A stretch of 64,000 nt of DNA, taken from positions 9,998 through 73,997 of the forward strand of contig CAZMNW010000042.1 of the NCBI GenBank assembly GCA_964567755.1. Direction: 5' to 3'. The stretch comes from DASRJW01 sp964567755. GTDB taxonomy: Bacteria > Krumholzibacteriota > Krumholzibacteriia > G020349025. Of the stretch, positions 44,152 to 56,952 are shown piece after piece. The position numbers were made by a program, and so were the translations under genes. Numbering within the stretch: the first letter of the stretch is position 1; each line of letters opens with the position of its first letter. The notes beneath the pieces were generated by a model. It was not told the origin of the DNA. It saw nothing but the letters and a program-made list of their open reading frames with translations, and searched no databases.

Positions 44152-44870
44152 ACGGACGACGCGGCGGCTGGATCCCAGATGAGGATGCGGCCGCAACTCT
44201 GACAAGTACGCAAGTCCGAGGTGAGGCTGCGCAGCTCCTGCAGCAACTGCGGCGGCTGCAGGGCCGAACAAATCCCGCACTTACGTTCGCCCACCAGCGC
44301 GATGGCGGCATCACCCTTGGCGCGCAGCACGCGTTCGTACAGCGCGCGCGTCCGCGTCTCGAGCCTCTCGATCAAGCCGTCGCGCTTCTGCCGCTGGGCC
44401 TCGACACTGGCGCGCGCCTGCGCGAGATCCGCCTCGAGCTGGCGCTGCAACGCCTCGACTTGCGTGGCTTCCGTCGCCAGCCGCACGTTCTCGGCGTCGC
44501 GCCGCGCCAGCGACTGGGTGCTCTTGTCCATGGCTTCGAGCACGGAGGATTCGATCTCGTCGATGCGGGTTTCCTGCTGCTGGATCTCGCGCAGCAAGGC
44601 CTGGTACTGCTCGGTGCTGGTCAGCACCGACTGGCGGGCTTCACTCCTGGCGCGTTTCTGTCGCAGTTCCTGCAGCTCGAGCTCGAGCTTGCGGCGTTCG
44701 CGTTCGGCGCGCTGATAGACGGATTCGCAGTCGTTCAATTGCTGCTGGACATCGCAGCGCTGGGACTCGAGATCTTGCAAACGACGCGGCAACGAAGCGA
44801 TCTGCTGCCGCAACTGGTACAGCCGCGCGTCCTCGCGGGCCAACTCGACGAGCACGTTCTGCGCGCTCAT
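44148..44870 (-). CDS. coiled-coil zinc-ribbon protein (COG1579 type)
   Basis: 240 aa, almost entirely heptad-rich coiled coil (residues ~10-180) followed by a C-terminal zinc ribbon with CGICSALQ and CQSCGRILIW. Proteins of this type are widespread; proposed roles range from nucleic-acid binding to membrane trafficking-like functions, with no settled function. It forms an operon with the RNase HI-like gene (4-nt ATGA-type overlap), hinting at nucleic-acid metabolism. Confidence 0.85.
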   Translation of the reverse strand: MSAQNVLVELAREDARLYQLRQQIASLPRRLQDLESQRCDVQQQLNDCESVYQRAERERRKLELELQELRQKRARSEARQSVLTSTEQYQALLREIQQQETRIDEIESSVLEAMDKSTQSLARRDAENVRLATEATQVEALQRQLEADLAQARASVEAQRQKRDGLIERLETRTRALYERVLRAKGDAAIALVGERKCGICSALQPPQLLQELRSLTSDLRTCQSCGRILIWDPAAASSV

Positions 44871-44938
44871 GCTCCTCCAGTTCGGCTGCGGCGCGGAAGC
44901 AGGCGGGACTCGATCCCGGGGATCGGGCCCGGCGCAAG

Positions 44939-45015
44939 TGGTGGGCGAAACAGGGTTCGAACCTGTGACCTCTCGCGTGTGAGGCGAGCGCTCTGTCCAG
45001 CTGAGCTATTCGCCC
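44939..45015 (-). tRNA. tRNA-Val (anticodon CAC)
   Basis: 77 nt including encoded CCA. Acceptor GGGCGAA pairs TTCGCCC with discriminator A; the anticodon loop CTCACAC in a CTCGC/GCGAG-type stem reads CAC (valine GTG codons); the T loop is TTCGAAC. Confidence 0.95.
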
Positions 45016-45037
45016 ACGGAATCCGCGGTGCATGTCC

Positions 45038-45114
45038 TGGTGGGCCCACCAGGACTCGAACCTGGAACCAGCCCGTTATGAGCGGGTTGCACTCACCAGT
45101 TGTGCTATGGGCCC
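45038..45114 (-). tRNA. tRNA with CAU anticodon (elongator Met or Ile2)
   Basis: 77 nt including encoded CCA. Acceptor GGGCCCA pairs TGGGCCC with a normal G1-C72 pair, which excludes the initiator. The anticodon loop is CTCATAA. Both elongator Met and lysidine-modified Ile2 tRNAs use CAT; the sequence alone did not let me choose. Confidence 0.92.
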
Positions 45115-45167
45115 GCCAGCGCCAGGCGGCGGCAGGGTAACACAAGCTCCTGGCGCCGGCCAACCCG

Positions 45168-47084
<1,917 letters not shown>

Positions 47085-47087
47085 GGA

Positions 47088-48872
47088 TCAGGACGAAGTC
47101 GGCGGACGTCGCAGCTCGCTCCGGTCTCGGGCCAGGATGCTTTTCTCTGCCAGTAAACGACCTGCGGCTTCTTGGTCGCCGCGCGCCTCGGCTTCCGCCA
47201 GGCGACGGCGCAGATCCGCTCCGGTCTTGTCGAGACGCGCCGCGAGCAGCGTGGCTCGATAATCACGCAACAGCAGTTCGGGATCCCCAGGCGGCGATCC
47301 CTCGAATTCCAACTCGCTGCCGAGGGAATCGGTATCACGGTCTGCCGCGTGGTCGCGCCAGTGGCCATCCGGGCCCGCGGTTTCGATCGCCTCGAACAGC
47401 CGTCGCTCCAACCCGGCACCGAAATCTTCCGCCTCGAGCTCGCTCATGACCGGCGCCGCATCCGCGCCGTTCGCCAGGCCCAAACGCAATAATCCGCGCC
47501 GCGCTTGGCGCACCGCAACGGAGGCAGGATCGGCGTCGACTGTCCGTGTCGACACCTCCGGGACCGTCGCGCCGGATGTCTTTTTCTTCACCAGGCCCGC
47601 TGCCACCGTCGTCTCGGAGAGACCGAAGCTGCGACTCAACTCCTTGGCATAGAGTTCCTGCAGCACGGGATCGGAGACACGGCCCAGATCGGCGAGAAGA
47701 TGCCGCACCACTCGCTCCTTGACCGCAAGCGCGCCCGCGCGCCGATCGACGAGCAATTTCATGTAGGCGATATAGCCTGCCGCCTCGCGGACTCGGGTGG
47801 CCATCGCGGCTCCGCCGTGCTCGCGCACGAATGAATCGGGGTCGTACCCCGAGGGGAGCTCGACGATGTGCACCAAAAACCCGTGTTCGAGGAGAAGACC
47901 TGCCGCCCGCACTGCTGCCCGGCGACCCGCAGAGTCGCTGTCTCCAAGTATATAAGCCCGGTGGCTATATCGATGCAAGAGAGCAGCTTGGGCAGCGGAG
48001 AAGGCCGTCCCGCAGGCGGCCACCACGTGCTCGACCCCGGCCTGGGTGAGGCTCAAGGAGTCCATGTACCCCTCGGTTATAATCGCCGAATCGGCCCGCC
48101 GAATGGCGGCCCTGGCCTCGGCGAGGCCGTATAGAACCTTGCCCTTGTGGTAGATCGGCGAGTCGACCGAGTTCAGATACTTGGGGGCATCGCCAGTTTC
48201 GGGCCCGGGGAGGATGCGGCCGCCGAACCCGATGACCCGCCCGGAGAGCGACAAGATCGGGAAGATGAGGCGGTCACGAAAGACGTCGTAAACGCCTTCG
48301 CCGCGATTTCGACGCGCCGCGAGTCCGAGTTGTACCAGCGTTTCGTCCGTGACCCCGTCGCCGCGGAGCGCCAGGCTCAGCCGATCCCAGGCGGCGGGTG
48401 CAGCGCCCAGCCGAAACCGGTCGGCTGTCGAGCGCGTGATGCCGCGCTGCGCGAGGTAGGTGCGGACTCTTTCGCCCGCCGGACCGTGCAGTGTTTCGGT
48501 GAAGAATCGGGCCGCGGCCTCGGCCACTGCGTAGAGCCCGTCGTTCCCGCTGTCGTCGCTGCTCGTCTCGACCACGATCCCGGCACGTTGTCCCAGGAGT
48601 CGCACGGCCTCGGTGAAGCTCACGCCATCGTGCTCCATCACGAAGCGAAAGGGATCGCCCCCGCGCTGGCAGCCGAAGCAGTAATACATCTGACGGTCTT
48701 GCCGAACGAAAAAGCTCGGTGTCTTTTCACCATGGAACGGGCACAGGCCCTTGAGACTGTTGCCGGAGCGCTTCAGGTTGACGTACTGGCTCACGAGCTC
48801 GACGATGTCTGTCGCCACGCGCACGCTCTCGATGACGTCGCTCGACAGCCGCCCTCGCCTCACGTTGGACAT
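47088..48872 (-). CDS. dnaG: DNA primase
   Basis: Synthesises RNA primers for replication; 594 aa. N-terminal zinc finger CPFHGEKTPSFF...YYCFGCQRGGD, core with DRLIFPILSLSGRVIGFGGR, TOPRIM motifs IITEGYMDSLSL and ILGDSDSAGRRA, then the helicase-binding C-terminus. ATG at 48872. Order mutS2-dnaG-rpoD is the macromolecular-synthesis arrangement common in delta-type bacteria. Confidence 0.96.
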   Translation of the reverse strand: MSNVRRGRLSSDVIESVRVATDIVELVSQYVNLKRSGNSLKGLCPFHGEKTPSFFVRQDRQMYYCFGCQRGGDPFRFVMEHDGVSFTEAVRLLGQRAGIVVETSSDDSGNDGLYAVAEAAARFFTETLHGPAGERVRTYLAQRGITRSTADRFRLGAAPAAWDRLSLALRGDGVTDETLVQLGLAARRNRGEGVYDVFRDRLIFPILSLSGRVIGFGGRILPGPETGDAPKYLNSVDSPIYHKGKVLYGLAEARAAIRRADSAIITEGYMDSLSLTQAGVEHVVAACGTAFSAAQAALLHRYSHRAYILGDSDSAGRRAAVRAAGLLLEHGFLVHIVELPSGYDPDSFVREHGGAAMATRVREAAGYIAYMKLLVDRRAGALAVKERVVRHLLADLGRVSDPVLQELYAKELSRSFGLSETTVAAGLVKKKTSGATVPEVSTRTVDADPASVAVRQARRGLLRLGLANGADAAPVMSELEAEDFGAGLERRLFEAIETAGPDGHWRDHAADRDTDSLGSELEFEGSPPGDPELLLRDYRATLLAARLDKTGADLRRRLAEAEARGDQEAAGRLLAEKSILARDRSELRRPPTSS

Positions 48873-48899
48873 CGATCCCTCTCTGTACGAACGCCGCAG

Positions 48900-49038
48900 C
48901 CGCCGCGATGAGCTTCGCTTCGGCGGCGTCACGTGGCCGAGCGGAGGCAGGGATGCCGGAGCCGGCCACGTGCCGAGCGACCCGGAGCACACGAGGTGCG
49001 GAGGCGAGCGTCCGCCGAAGCGAAGCTCATCGCGGCGG
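48900..49038. repeat. 139-bp hairpin repeat element, copy 2
   Basis: Perfect 27-bp inverted repeat: arms 48900-48926 and 49012-49038, ending inward in TTCGGCGG / CCGCCGAA. Read on the minus strand it shares CGGCGGACGCTC, GTCGCTCGGCACG and CGTGACGCCGCCG with the element at 38624-38765, while its arms and inner stem (CACGTGGCC...GGCCACGTG) differ in sequence but still pair. It lies between the mutS2 stop and the dnaG start. Confidence 0.85.
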
Positions 49039-49063
49039 CGGTGGACCGGAGCCCCACACAAAT

Positions 49064-51427
49064 CTAGTGCAGCTTGGCGATGGTAACACCGCTGCCACCC
49101 TCGCCGTGCTCGCCGAGGCGATGCGAGGCGACGGCAGGATGGGAGGCCAGGTACCCCTGGATGGTGCGGCGCAGAACACCCGTCCCCTTCCCGTGCACGA
49201 TTCGCACCGAGGGAAGGCCCTGGAGCACGGCGCGGTCGAGGAACTGATCCATGGCGCCGAGTGCTTCGGGCCGATCGAAGCCACGGAGGTCGATCTCGAG
49301 CGCCGCGCTCGGGTTCGTGTCCTGCACTTGGTAGCCGCCGCGAGCGGGTTCCGGTGGTGTGTCGACGGCGCGGGCGCGCAACTCCAGATCACGCATAGGA
49401 ACGGTGACGACCGCCGGTCCATAGCGCACACGGGCGCGATCGTCTCCTTGGATCTCCTCCATTCGGCCCTCGCGACCGAGGGGCCGGATCCAGACCAGGT
49501 CGCCAGGTCGCGGCTCGCCGTCGAGGACAGGGACCGGACCCGCCTCGACCGCGCTCACGCTCTCCGCCAAGGCATCGAGCTCGTCCTTGGCCGCGCGGAT
49601 GGCTTCGCGGCTCGCTTGCGCTTCGCGCAGCGAACGAATCGTGGCTTCGACGCGGGAGCGGGCTTCGTCGACAATCGCGGTCACATCCCGGCGTGCCTGC
49701 GCTAGATGCGTGGCACGTTGGTGCGCGACCTGCGCCAACTGCGTTGCCGCTTCTTCACGCACCCGGCGCGCCTCCGTGACTTCGGTTTCCGCCAACGCGC
49801 GCGCAGCCTCGAACCTCAAACGCTCGGCTTCGAGACTGCGCAACACTTCCTCGATGCGCGCGGCGTTGTCGCCGCGTTCCTCGCGAGCGGCAGCGACGAG
49901 GTCGGGATCGAAGCCTAGGCGTTCCGCCGTCGCCAGCGCGTTGCTGCTCCCGGGCACTCCCGGTTGCAGGCGAAAGAGTGGTGTGCCGCTGGTCGCATCG
50001 AACACCATCGACGCGTTGCCGATCCCTGGCTCCGCGTGCGCGAACAGCTTGAGCGCGCCGAGGTGCGTCGTAACCAGCGTCGTCGCCCCGCGTTGCACCA
50101 GTCGGCGCAGCACCACCTTCGCCATCGCCGCGCCTTCTTCCGGATCGGTGCCGGCCATGAACTCGTCGAGCAGCGCCAAGAGCCCCGCGCCCGCGGCCTC
50201 GATGGCGCCGCGCACATGGCGCAAATGCGAGCTGAAAGTGCTTTCGGCGGCCTCGATCGACTGCTCGTCGCCGATGTCGGCCACGAGGCGCTCGAACACC
50301 GGCAGCTCCGAATCCGGATGCAACGGTAATTGCAATCCCGTTTGGTGCATGAGCACCAGCAAGCCGACGGTCTTGAGCGCGACCGTCTTGCCGCCGGTAT
50401 TGGGGCCGGTGATCACCAGCGCGCCGACATCGCCGAATGCGAGATCGAGAGGCACAACCGCGCGCGCCTGTGTCGCCAAGCGTGCTTCCAACAATGGATG
50501 GCGCGCGGCGCGCAGGCGCAACGCGGCCCCGAGTTGCGGCGATGCGGCACGCATCGATGCGGCGGCGCATGCGGCGGCGTGCTGTGCATCGACGAACTCC
50601 AAGGCGTCGAGACTGCGTTCCACCTCGTCGCTCTCGGCGCCGAGACCGCGCGTCAGATCTTGCAGGATGCGCAACACCTCGCGGCCTTCGCCGTCGCGCA
50701 AGCCTTGCAATTCATTGTTGCCGTCGACGACGTCGAGCGGTTCGACGAACAGTGTCGTCCCCGTGGCCGAGCGATCGTGGACGATGCCACGCGCCGCGGC
50801 CGCGTCGGCCCGCACCGGAATGACGTAGCGCTCGCCACGCATCGTCACGTAGGTCTCGGCATCGGGCTTGCCGCGCCCCAAATGCGCCTCCAAGGTGCGC
50901 AACACGGCTTGGCGCTGCGTCACCAGCCGGCGCCGAATGCGCGCCAGCTCCGGCGACGCATGGTCGGCGACCTCGCCGTTCTCGAGCACGGCGCGTTCGA
51001 TGGCCAATGTCAGCTCGGTGTGTGCGACGAGAGGTTGCGTGCGCGCGTGCAGCAACGGCAAACGTGCGGCATGCGTGTCGAGGAAACGCCGCATGGACGT
51101 GCATACGGCAAGCGTCTGCGCCACGCGGCGCAGCTCGAGCGGCTCGAGGTGACTGCCGGCGACGCGGGCCCGATCCAGCCACGGCCGCAGATCGTGCACA
51201 CCGTCGAGTGGCCAGGCTTGGACGCCTTCGGCCAACACTCCACGGACTTCACCGAGCAGCTTCTGGCGCCGCGCGACCTCCGCGCGTTCGCTGCTCGGAA
51301 CGAGGGCGCGCAAGAGATCGGCGCCGCCCGGCGTGCGTGCCTCGCGCACGATGAGGTCGATGAGTTTGTCGAATTCGAGGACGCGCCGTGCGTGGCCGTC
51401 GGGATCGAGCGCGCACGGCGACGGCAC
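49064..51427 (-). CDS. mutS2: MutS2 endonuclease / anti-recombination or ribosome-rescue ATPase
   Basis: 787 aa. RVLEFDKLIDLIVREA at the N-terminus, clamp and core domains, Walker A GPNTGGKTVALKT, Walker B LLDEFMAGTDPEEGAA, and a C-terminal Smr nuclease domain with IDLRGFDRPEAL and VRIVHGKGTGVLR. MutS2 acts in suppressing homologous recombination and, in Bacillus, in splitting collided ribosomes. GTG at 51427 is the likely start with no strong ribosome binding site; upstream frame extension overlaps cvpA. Confidence 0.94.
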   Translation of the reverse strand: MPSPCALDPDGHARRVLEFDKLIDLIVREARTPGGADLLRALVPSSERAEVARRQKLLGEVRGVLAEGVQAWPLDGVHDLRPWLDRARVAGSHLEPLELRRVAQTLAVCTSMRRFLDTHAARLPLLHARTQPLVAHTELTLAIERAVLENGEVADHASPELARIRRRLVTQRQAVLRTLEAHLGRGKPDAETYVTMRGERYVIPVRADAAAARGIVHDRSATGTTLFVEPLDVVDGNNELQGLRDGEGREVLRILQDLTRGLGAESDEVERSLDALEFVDAQHAAACAAASMRAASPQLGAALRLRAARHPLLEARLATQARAVVPLDLAFGDVGALVITGPNTGGKTVALKTVGLLVLMHQTGLQLPLHPDSELPVFERLVADIGDEQSIEAAESTFSSHLRHVRGAIEAAGAGLLALLDEFMAGTDPEEGAAMAKVVLRRLVQRGATTLVTTHLGALKLFAHAEPGIGNASMVFDATSGTPLFRLQPGVPGSSNALATAERLGFDPDLVAAAREERGDNAARIEEVLRSLEAERLRFEAARALAETEVTEARRVREEAATQLAQVAHQRATHLAQARRDVTAIVDEARSRVEATIRSLREAQASREAIRAAKDELDALAESVSAVEAGPVPVLDGEPRPGDLVWIRPLGREGRMEEIQGDDRARVRYGPAVVTVPMRDLELRARAVDTPPEPARGGYQVQDTNPSAALEIDLRGFDRPEALGAMDQFLDRAVLQGLPSVRIVHGKGTGVLRRTIQGYLASHPAVASHRLGEHGEGGSGVTIAKLH

Positions 51428-51465
51428 GAATCCGCCGCCAGAAGCGCCAGCCGTTCCGCCCGCAG

Positions 51466-51984
51466 TCAGCGCCTCGCCGCCTGGAAGGGCTCGCGCAGTT
51501 CCACGTCCTTGGCGTAGTTCTGCACGATCTCGAACGCCGCCGGCAGCAGGCTCGCGAGCGGCGGACCCAGCTTCGACTCCGTCAGCTTGGCGTCGAGCGC
51601 CGGGCTCACGCCGAGGTGCAGCATCGTCGTGATCAAGATGCTCAGCCACAGCGCGCCTTTCCCGATGCCTGCGAGTGCGCCGCCCACCTGATCGAACCAA
51701 CCGAAGAACGTGACCTGCACGACTTCGCTCGCCACTTTGCCCACGACCGAGGCGACGAGCATGCTGACGACGACGATGACCAGGAACACGAGCGGCGGCG
51801 TGATGCGCCAGTCGGCCGCCGGGCCGGCGTAATCCTGCACCAAGCCACCGGTCAAATAGAGCGCCAACAGGACGCCGAAGAAAAGTCCCGCAAGCTCGAC
51901 GACCTGGCGCAACAGCCCGCGGCGAAAGCCGAAGACCGCCGCGATGACGAAAGCGCCGAGAATCACCCAATCCACCCAGACCAC
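51466..51984 (-). CDS. CvpA-family membrane protein
   Basis: 172 aa with four hydrophobic segments and the start WVDWVILGAFVIAAVFGFRR typical of CvpA (colicin V production protein family). WFDQVGGALAGIGKGALWL is the conserved GGxxGxxxG region. The role in this organism is unknown; it sits upstream of mutS2 as in many bacteria. Confidence 0.88.
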   Translation of the reverse strand: MVWVDWVILGAFVIAAVFGFRRGLLRQVVELAGLFFGVLLALYLTGGLVQDYAGPAADWRITPPLVFLVIVVVSMLVASVVGKVASEVVQVTFFGWFDQVGGALAGIGKGALWLSILITTMLHLGVSPALDAKLTESKLGPPLASLLPAAFEIVQNYAKDVELREPFQAARR

Positions 51985-52043
51985 CCCGCACCTCCCATGA
52001 TTTCGTCCGCTCTCGCCACCCGGTGCCGCGGCTCCCGCCGCGC

Positions 52044-52499
52044 TCAGGCGCCCAAGAGCTCCCGCACCAGCGCCTGCACCTGACCGCCGTCGGCGCGACC
52101 ACGCAGGCGTTGCATCGCCGCCCCCATCACGCGCCCCAGGTCGCGCGGCGTGCTGGCGCCGGTCTGGGCGATGACCTCCTGCACGATCGTACGCACCTCG
52201 GCTTCGCCCATGGGCTCCGGCAGGTAGCCGAGGACGATCTTCTGCTCGCGCATCTCTTTGTCGTGCAGATCCATGCGCCCGACCTGCGCGAAGGCCTCGG
52301 CCGATTCGCGGCGTTGTTTGGCGAACGCAGCGAACAGCTGCTCGACTTGCTCGTCCGTGAGCACGGCGCGTGTGTCGCCCGCGACCTGCTTCTCCTTGAC
52401 GCGCGCCAACAACATGCGCAACACGCTGGTGCGCTCGGCATCGCGCGCACGCATCGCGTCCTTGAGATCGGCGTTCAAGCGTTCGAGGAGAGCAGCCAC
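52044..52499 (-). CDS. yqeY: GatB/YqeY domain protein
   Basis: 151 aa all-helical protein related to the tail domain of GatB. LNADLKDAMRARDAERTSVLRM and the C-terminal GRVMGAAMQRLRGRADGGQV are typical. GTG at 52499 is chosen for AGGGGG 5 nt upstream. It belongs to the rpoD-dnaG-mutS2-cvpA run. Exact function is not established. Confidence 0.9.
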   Translation of the reverse strand: MAALLERLNADLKDAMRARDAERTSVLRMLLARVKEKQVAGDTRAVLTDEQVEQLFAAFAKQRRESAEAFAQVGRMDLHDKEMREQKIVLGYLPEPMGEAEVRTIVQEVIAQTGASTPRDLGRVMGAAMQRLRGRADGGQVQALVRELLGA

Positions 52500-52741
52500 T
52501 CGATCCCCCTCAGGGCGAGTCCCAGAAAACATTCAACCCTATGGTCGCACCCCGGCAAGCGTCAAGCACGAGCCGCAGCGCCGCGCGCGCCCGCACTGCA
52601 TCGAGTCTGGAAGCCTCATCGGGAGTGGTGGCCGCTGTTCAAATCGAGCCGAATTCTCGGTTCGAGCGCCGAGCTCTGTCATCACACTTTGTCGGGTCTC
52701 AGCATCCGGCTTGAACCATGCCCATCCTCTGCAGCACCTCC

Positions 52742-52831
52742 GCCTAACGACTCGTGCTCACCAGCCAGCGCCGAACGCAGGTTTGCCGCTACCCATCGGT
52801 GGCGCTCGACTGGTGCAGCAGTCGGTTACGC
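52742..52831 (-). other. attC-like integron recombination site, second copy
   Basis: 90-bp imperfect inverted repeat read on the minus strand. Left box GCGTAAC (52831-52825) pairs with right box GTTAGGC (52748-52742, a perfect GTTRRRY) with one mismatch. The arms pair again at CACCAG/CTGGTG and GCGCC/GGCGC, with small bulges. The TAA stop codon of the antitoxin-like gene lies within the left box, the usual layout of a gene cassette. The sequence differs from the site at 7346-7444. Folding was judged by eye. Confidence 0.7.
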
Positions 52832-53068
52832 AGAGCGAGTGCGACGTCCCGCGCGGCGCTTGCGCATGACCGGAGCGAGGGCACGCAGTGTTTCATTGAC
52901 CGTGGTGCTGTCCGGGAAGACATCGAGGAGATCTGGGTCGATGATGACCACGTTTGTTCCCTCGGCGTACCGTCTTGCAGTGGCGCCACGGACACCTTGC
53001 GAAAAATCGTACTCGGGCCGCATCGTGTCGCGATCGGAGGGACGTCGCTTGCGGCTCGCCTTTTTCAT
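52826..53068 (-). CDS. BrnA-like antitoxin
   Basis: 80 aa. RPEYDFSQGVRG and NVVIIDPDLLDVFPDSTTVN match a family of small antitoxin-like proteins (the xxEYDFSKGxRG start is typical of BrnA-type antitoxins). ATG at 53068 is preferred; an earlier one at 53083 is possible. It directly follows, and overlaps in another frame, a BrnT-like C-terminus, as brnT/brnA genes do. With the toxin truncated it may be an orphan antitoxin. Confidence 0.65.
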   Translation of the reverse strand: MKKASRKRRPSDRDTMRPEYDFSQGVRGATARRYAEGTNVVIIDPDLLDVFPDSTTVNETLRALAPVMRKRRAGRRTRSA

Positions 53069-53212
53069 ACATCCTGCGCTCACGTCGAGTCGCCGGTCTG
53101 GCAGAGATCAGGCGTTTCCGCGGTGGGCGCTCCGCGAACGCGATGACCAGAATTGAGAGCTCGCGTCCGCCGCGATGCGTCCGGGAAAACAGCCATCGCG
53201 CGGTCACTGCAA
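53060..53212 (-). pseudogene. remnant of a BrnT-like toxin gene (C-terminal part)
   Basis: A minus-strand frame between dnaJ and the antitoxin encodes LSILVIAFAERPPRKRLISA followed by RPATRRERRMYEKG, close to the conserved C-terminus of BrnT toxins (RIISARxATxxERxxYE). The N-terminal half of the toxin is missing; upstream the frame runs into dnaJ without similarity. Hence a truncated, probably inactive toxin. Confidence 0.55.
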
Positions 53213-53217
53213 CGCTT

Positions 53218-54338
53218 TTACTGCTCGACGCCGTAGCTGCCCTTGCGTGGCGTGGGAACGCTGCTGCCTTGCAGGCTCTGCAGTTCTTCGAGGAGCTTGC
53301 GTTCTTCCTTCGACGAGGTTTCCGGCGTGTGCACGATGACGCGCACGAGCTGATCGCCGCGACTGGATCCGTGCAGGTGGCCGATGCCCTTGTCGCGCAA
53401 GCGGAAGATGCGATGCGATTGTGTGCCGGCTGGAATGGTGAGCATGGCCTTGCCATCCAAGGTTGGAACTTCGATCTTGGCGCCGAGCACCGCCTGCGAA
53501 TAGGTGACGAACACATCGGTGATGACGTCGTCGCCGAGGCGCTGGAACAACGGATCTTCTTTCTCATCGATGACGACGTAGACGTCCCCGGGCGGGCCGC
53601 CGTTCGGCCCGGCATCGCCTTGCCCGCGCAGCGGAATGTAATTGCCGGTGGCCACACCGGCGGGCACGCGCACCGAAAACGTCTCGTCGGTGTTCTCGAG
53701 GCCTTCGCCCCTGCACTGGGTGCAAGGATCGCCGATCACCTGGCCGCGCCCGCTGCACGTCGAGCACTCGGTGACCGTCATCATGTTGCCGAGGAAGCTG
53801 CGCGTGACACGCTGCACCTGGCCGCGGCCGCCGCAGTCGCGGCACGGGCTCTGGGATCCGCCCTCGCGCGCGCCCGAGCCGCTGCAGCTGCTGCAACGCA
53901 CCAGGTGCCGAATGCGCAGCTTCTTGGTCGTGCCGTGCGCGATCTCCTGCAACGTGAGACTGACGCGCGCCTGCAGGTTGCGGCCTTGTCGCGCACCGCG
54001 ACGCGCCGTCGTCGTCGATCCGAACTCGAAGAGATCCTCGAAGGCGTTGCCGAAACCGCCGAAGTTGCGCATGAAGTCACGCAATGCATCGCTGACGTCG
54101 GCATACCCGTGCGGTCCTTTGAGACCGGCTTCCCCGTAGCGATCGTAGGCGGCGCGCTTGTCGCCGTCCGAGAGCACTTGATAGGCCTCGGTGACGGACT
54201 TGAACTGCGCCTCCGCGGCAGCATCGCCCGGATTGCGATCCGGGTGATACTTCAACGCCAGGCGCCGATAGGCCTTCTTGATGTCCTCGGCACCTGCATC
54301 CTTCTGCACGCCGAGCTGCTCGTAATAATCGGGTTTCG

Positions 54339-54342
<4 letters not shown>
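53218..54342 (-). CDS. dnaJ: chaperone protein DnaJ
   Basis: Hsp40 co-chaperone that stimulates DnaK ATPase; 374 aa. J domain with KYHPDRNPGD (HPD), a G/F-rich segment, four zinc-binding repeats CSSCSGSG, CRDCGGRG, CSTCSGRG and CTQCRGEG, and the C-terminal substrate domains. ATG at 54342 overlaps the dnaK stop (ATGA). Confidence 0.97.
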
Positions 54343-56285
<1,943 letters not shown>

Positions 56286-56370
56286 CGTTCTCCTCCTCCG
56301 CAGCTTTTCCGTGGCCGCGGCGAATCACGCATTCATGTCCCGGGGGCTTTCGCGCCCCGTGCGCTGCGGA

Positions 56371-56952
56371 TCAGCGCGACACAGTGACACGCGCCGGCCG
56401 CAAGATCTCCCCATGCAGGGTGTACCCGTTCTGTACCACATCCACCACATGCTGCGTTTCGCAGCCTTCGGCGTCGACGACCAGCATTGCCTCGTGTCGC
56501 GCGGGGTCGAAGGGCAACCCCTTGGCGTCGATCCGTTCGAGACCGAAGCGCTGCAACAACGCTTGCAACTGTTGCCCGATGAGCTCGATGCCGGCCCGCA
56601 GCCCCTGGCTTTCGTCGACGCGCGATTGCAGTGCACGCTCGAGGCTGTCCGCAATGTCGAGCACCGCGCGCAGCACCTCGGATGCCGCGCGCCGGCGCTG
56701 GTCCTGCCACTCGCGGTCGTTGCGTTTCCTGAAGTTGTCGAACTCGGCCGCGAGACGCAGGTAGCGTTCGTACAACTCTTGACGTTCGTGCACCAGCGCG
56801 TCGTGTTCCCGCTGCAGCCTCTGCAGCTCGGTCGATTCGTCGACCGGCGGCAGATCTGCGGCTTGCTCCGTGCTCTGCAGCGGCTCGTCGATCGGTGCCT
56901 CGTCCGCGGACGCCGCGGTGGGCGCCGTGCGCGGCGACTCAAGCTCGCTCAC
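56371..56952 (-). CDS. grpE: nucleotide exchange factor GrpE
   Basis: 193 aa. Acidic N-terminus, coiled coil, then LRLAAEFDNFRKRNDREWQD and the beta domain with FDPARHEAMLVVD and VVQNGYTLHGEILRPARV. GTG at 56952 is chosen because GGAGG lies 5 nt upstream; it starts inside the last 14 nt of hrcA. 85 bp separate it from dnaK. Confidence 0.95.
   Translation of the reverse strand: MSELESPRTAPTAASADEAPIDEPLQSTEQAADLPPVDESTELQRLQREHDALVHERQELYERYLRLAAEFDNFRKRNDREWQDQRRRAASEVLRAVLDIADSLERALQSRVDESQGLRAGIELIGQQLQALLQRFGLERIDAKGLPFDPARHEAMLVVDAEGCETQHVVDVVQNGYTLHGEILRPARVTVSR

Larger units (their letters stand above)
52748..53212 (-). mobile_element. putative gene cassette with antitoxin gene, toxin remnant and attC
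   Basis: Delimited on the left by the attC cut point G|TTAGGC (52748/52747) and tentatively on the right by G|TTGCAG (53213/53212), five bases after the dnaJ stop. It carries a BrnA-like antitoxin gene ending in the attC box and the C-terminal part of a BrnT-like toxin. The left end is well supported; the right end is a guess because no pre-insertion sequence is available. Confidence 0.5.

Noticed and set aside
45038..45114. Initiator tRNA-fMet
   Set aside because: It has a normal G1-C72 pair at the top of the acceptor stem, whereas bacterial initiators are mismatched there.
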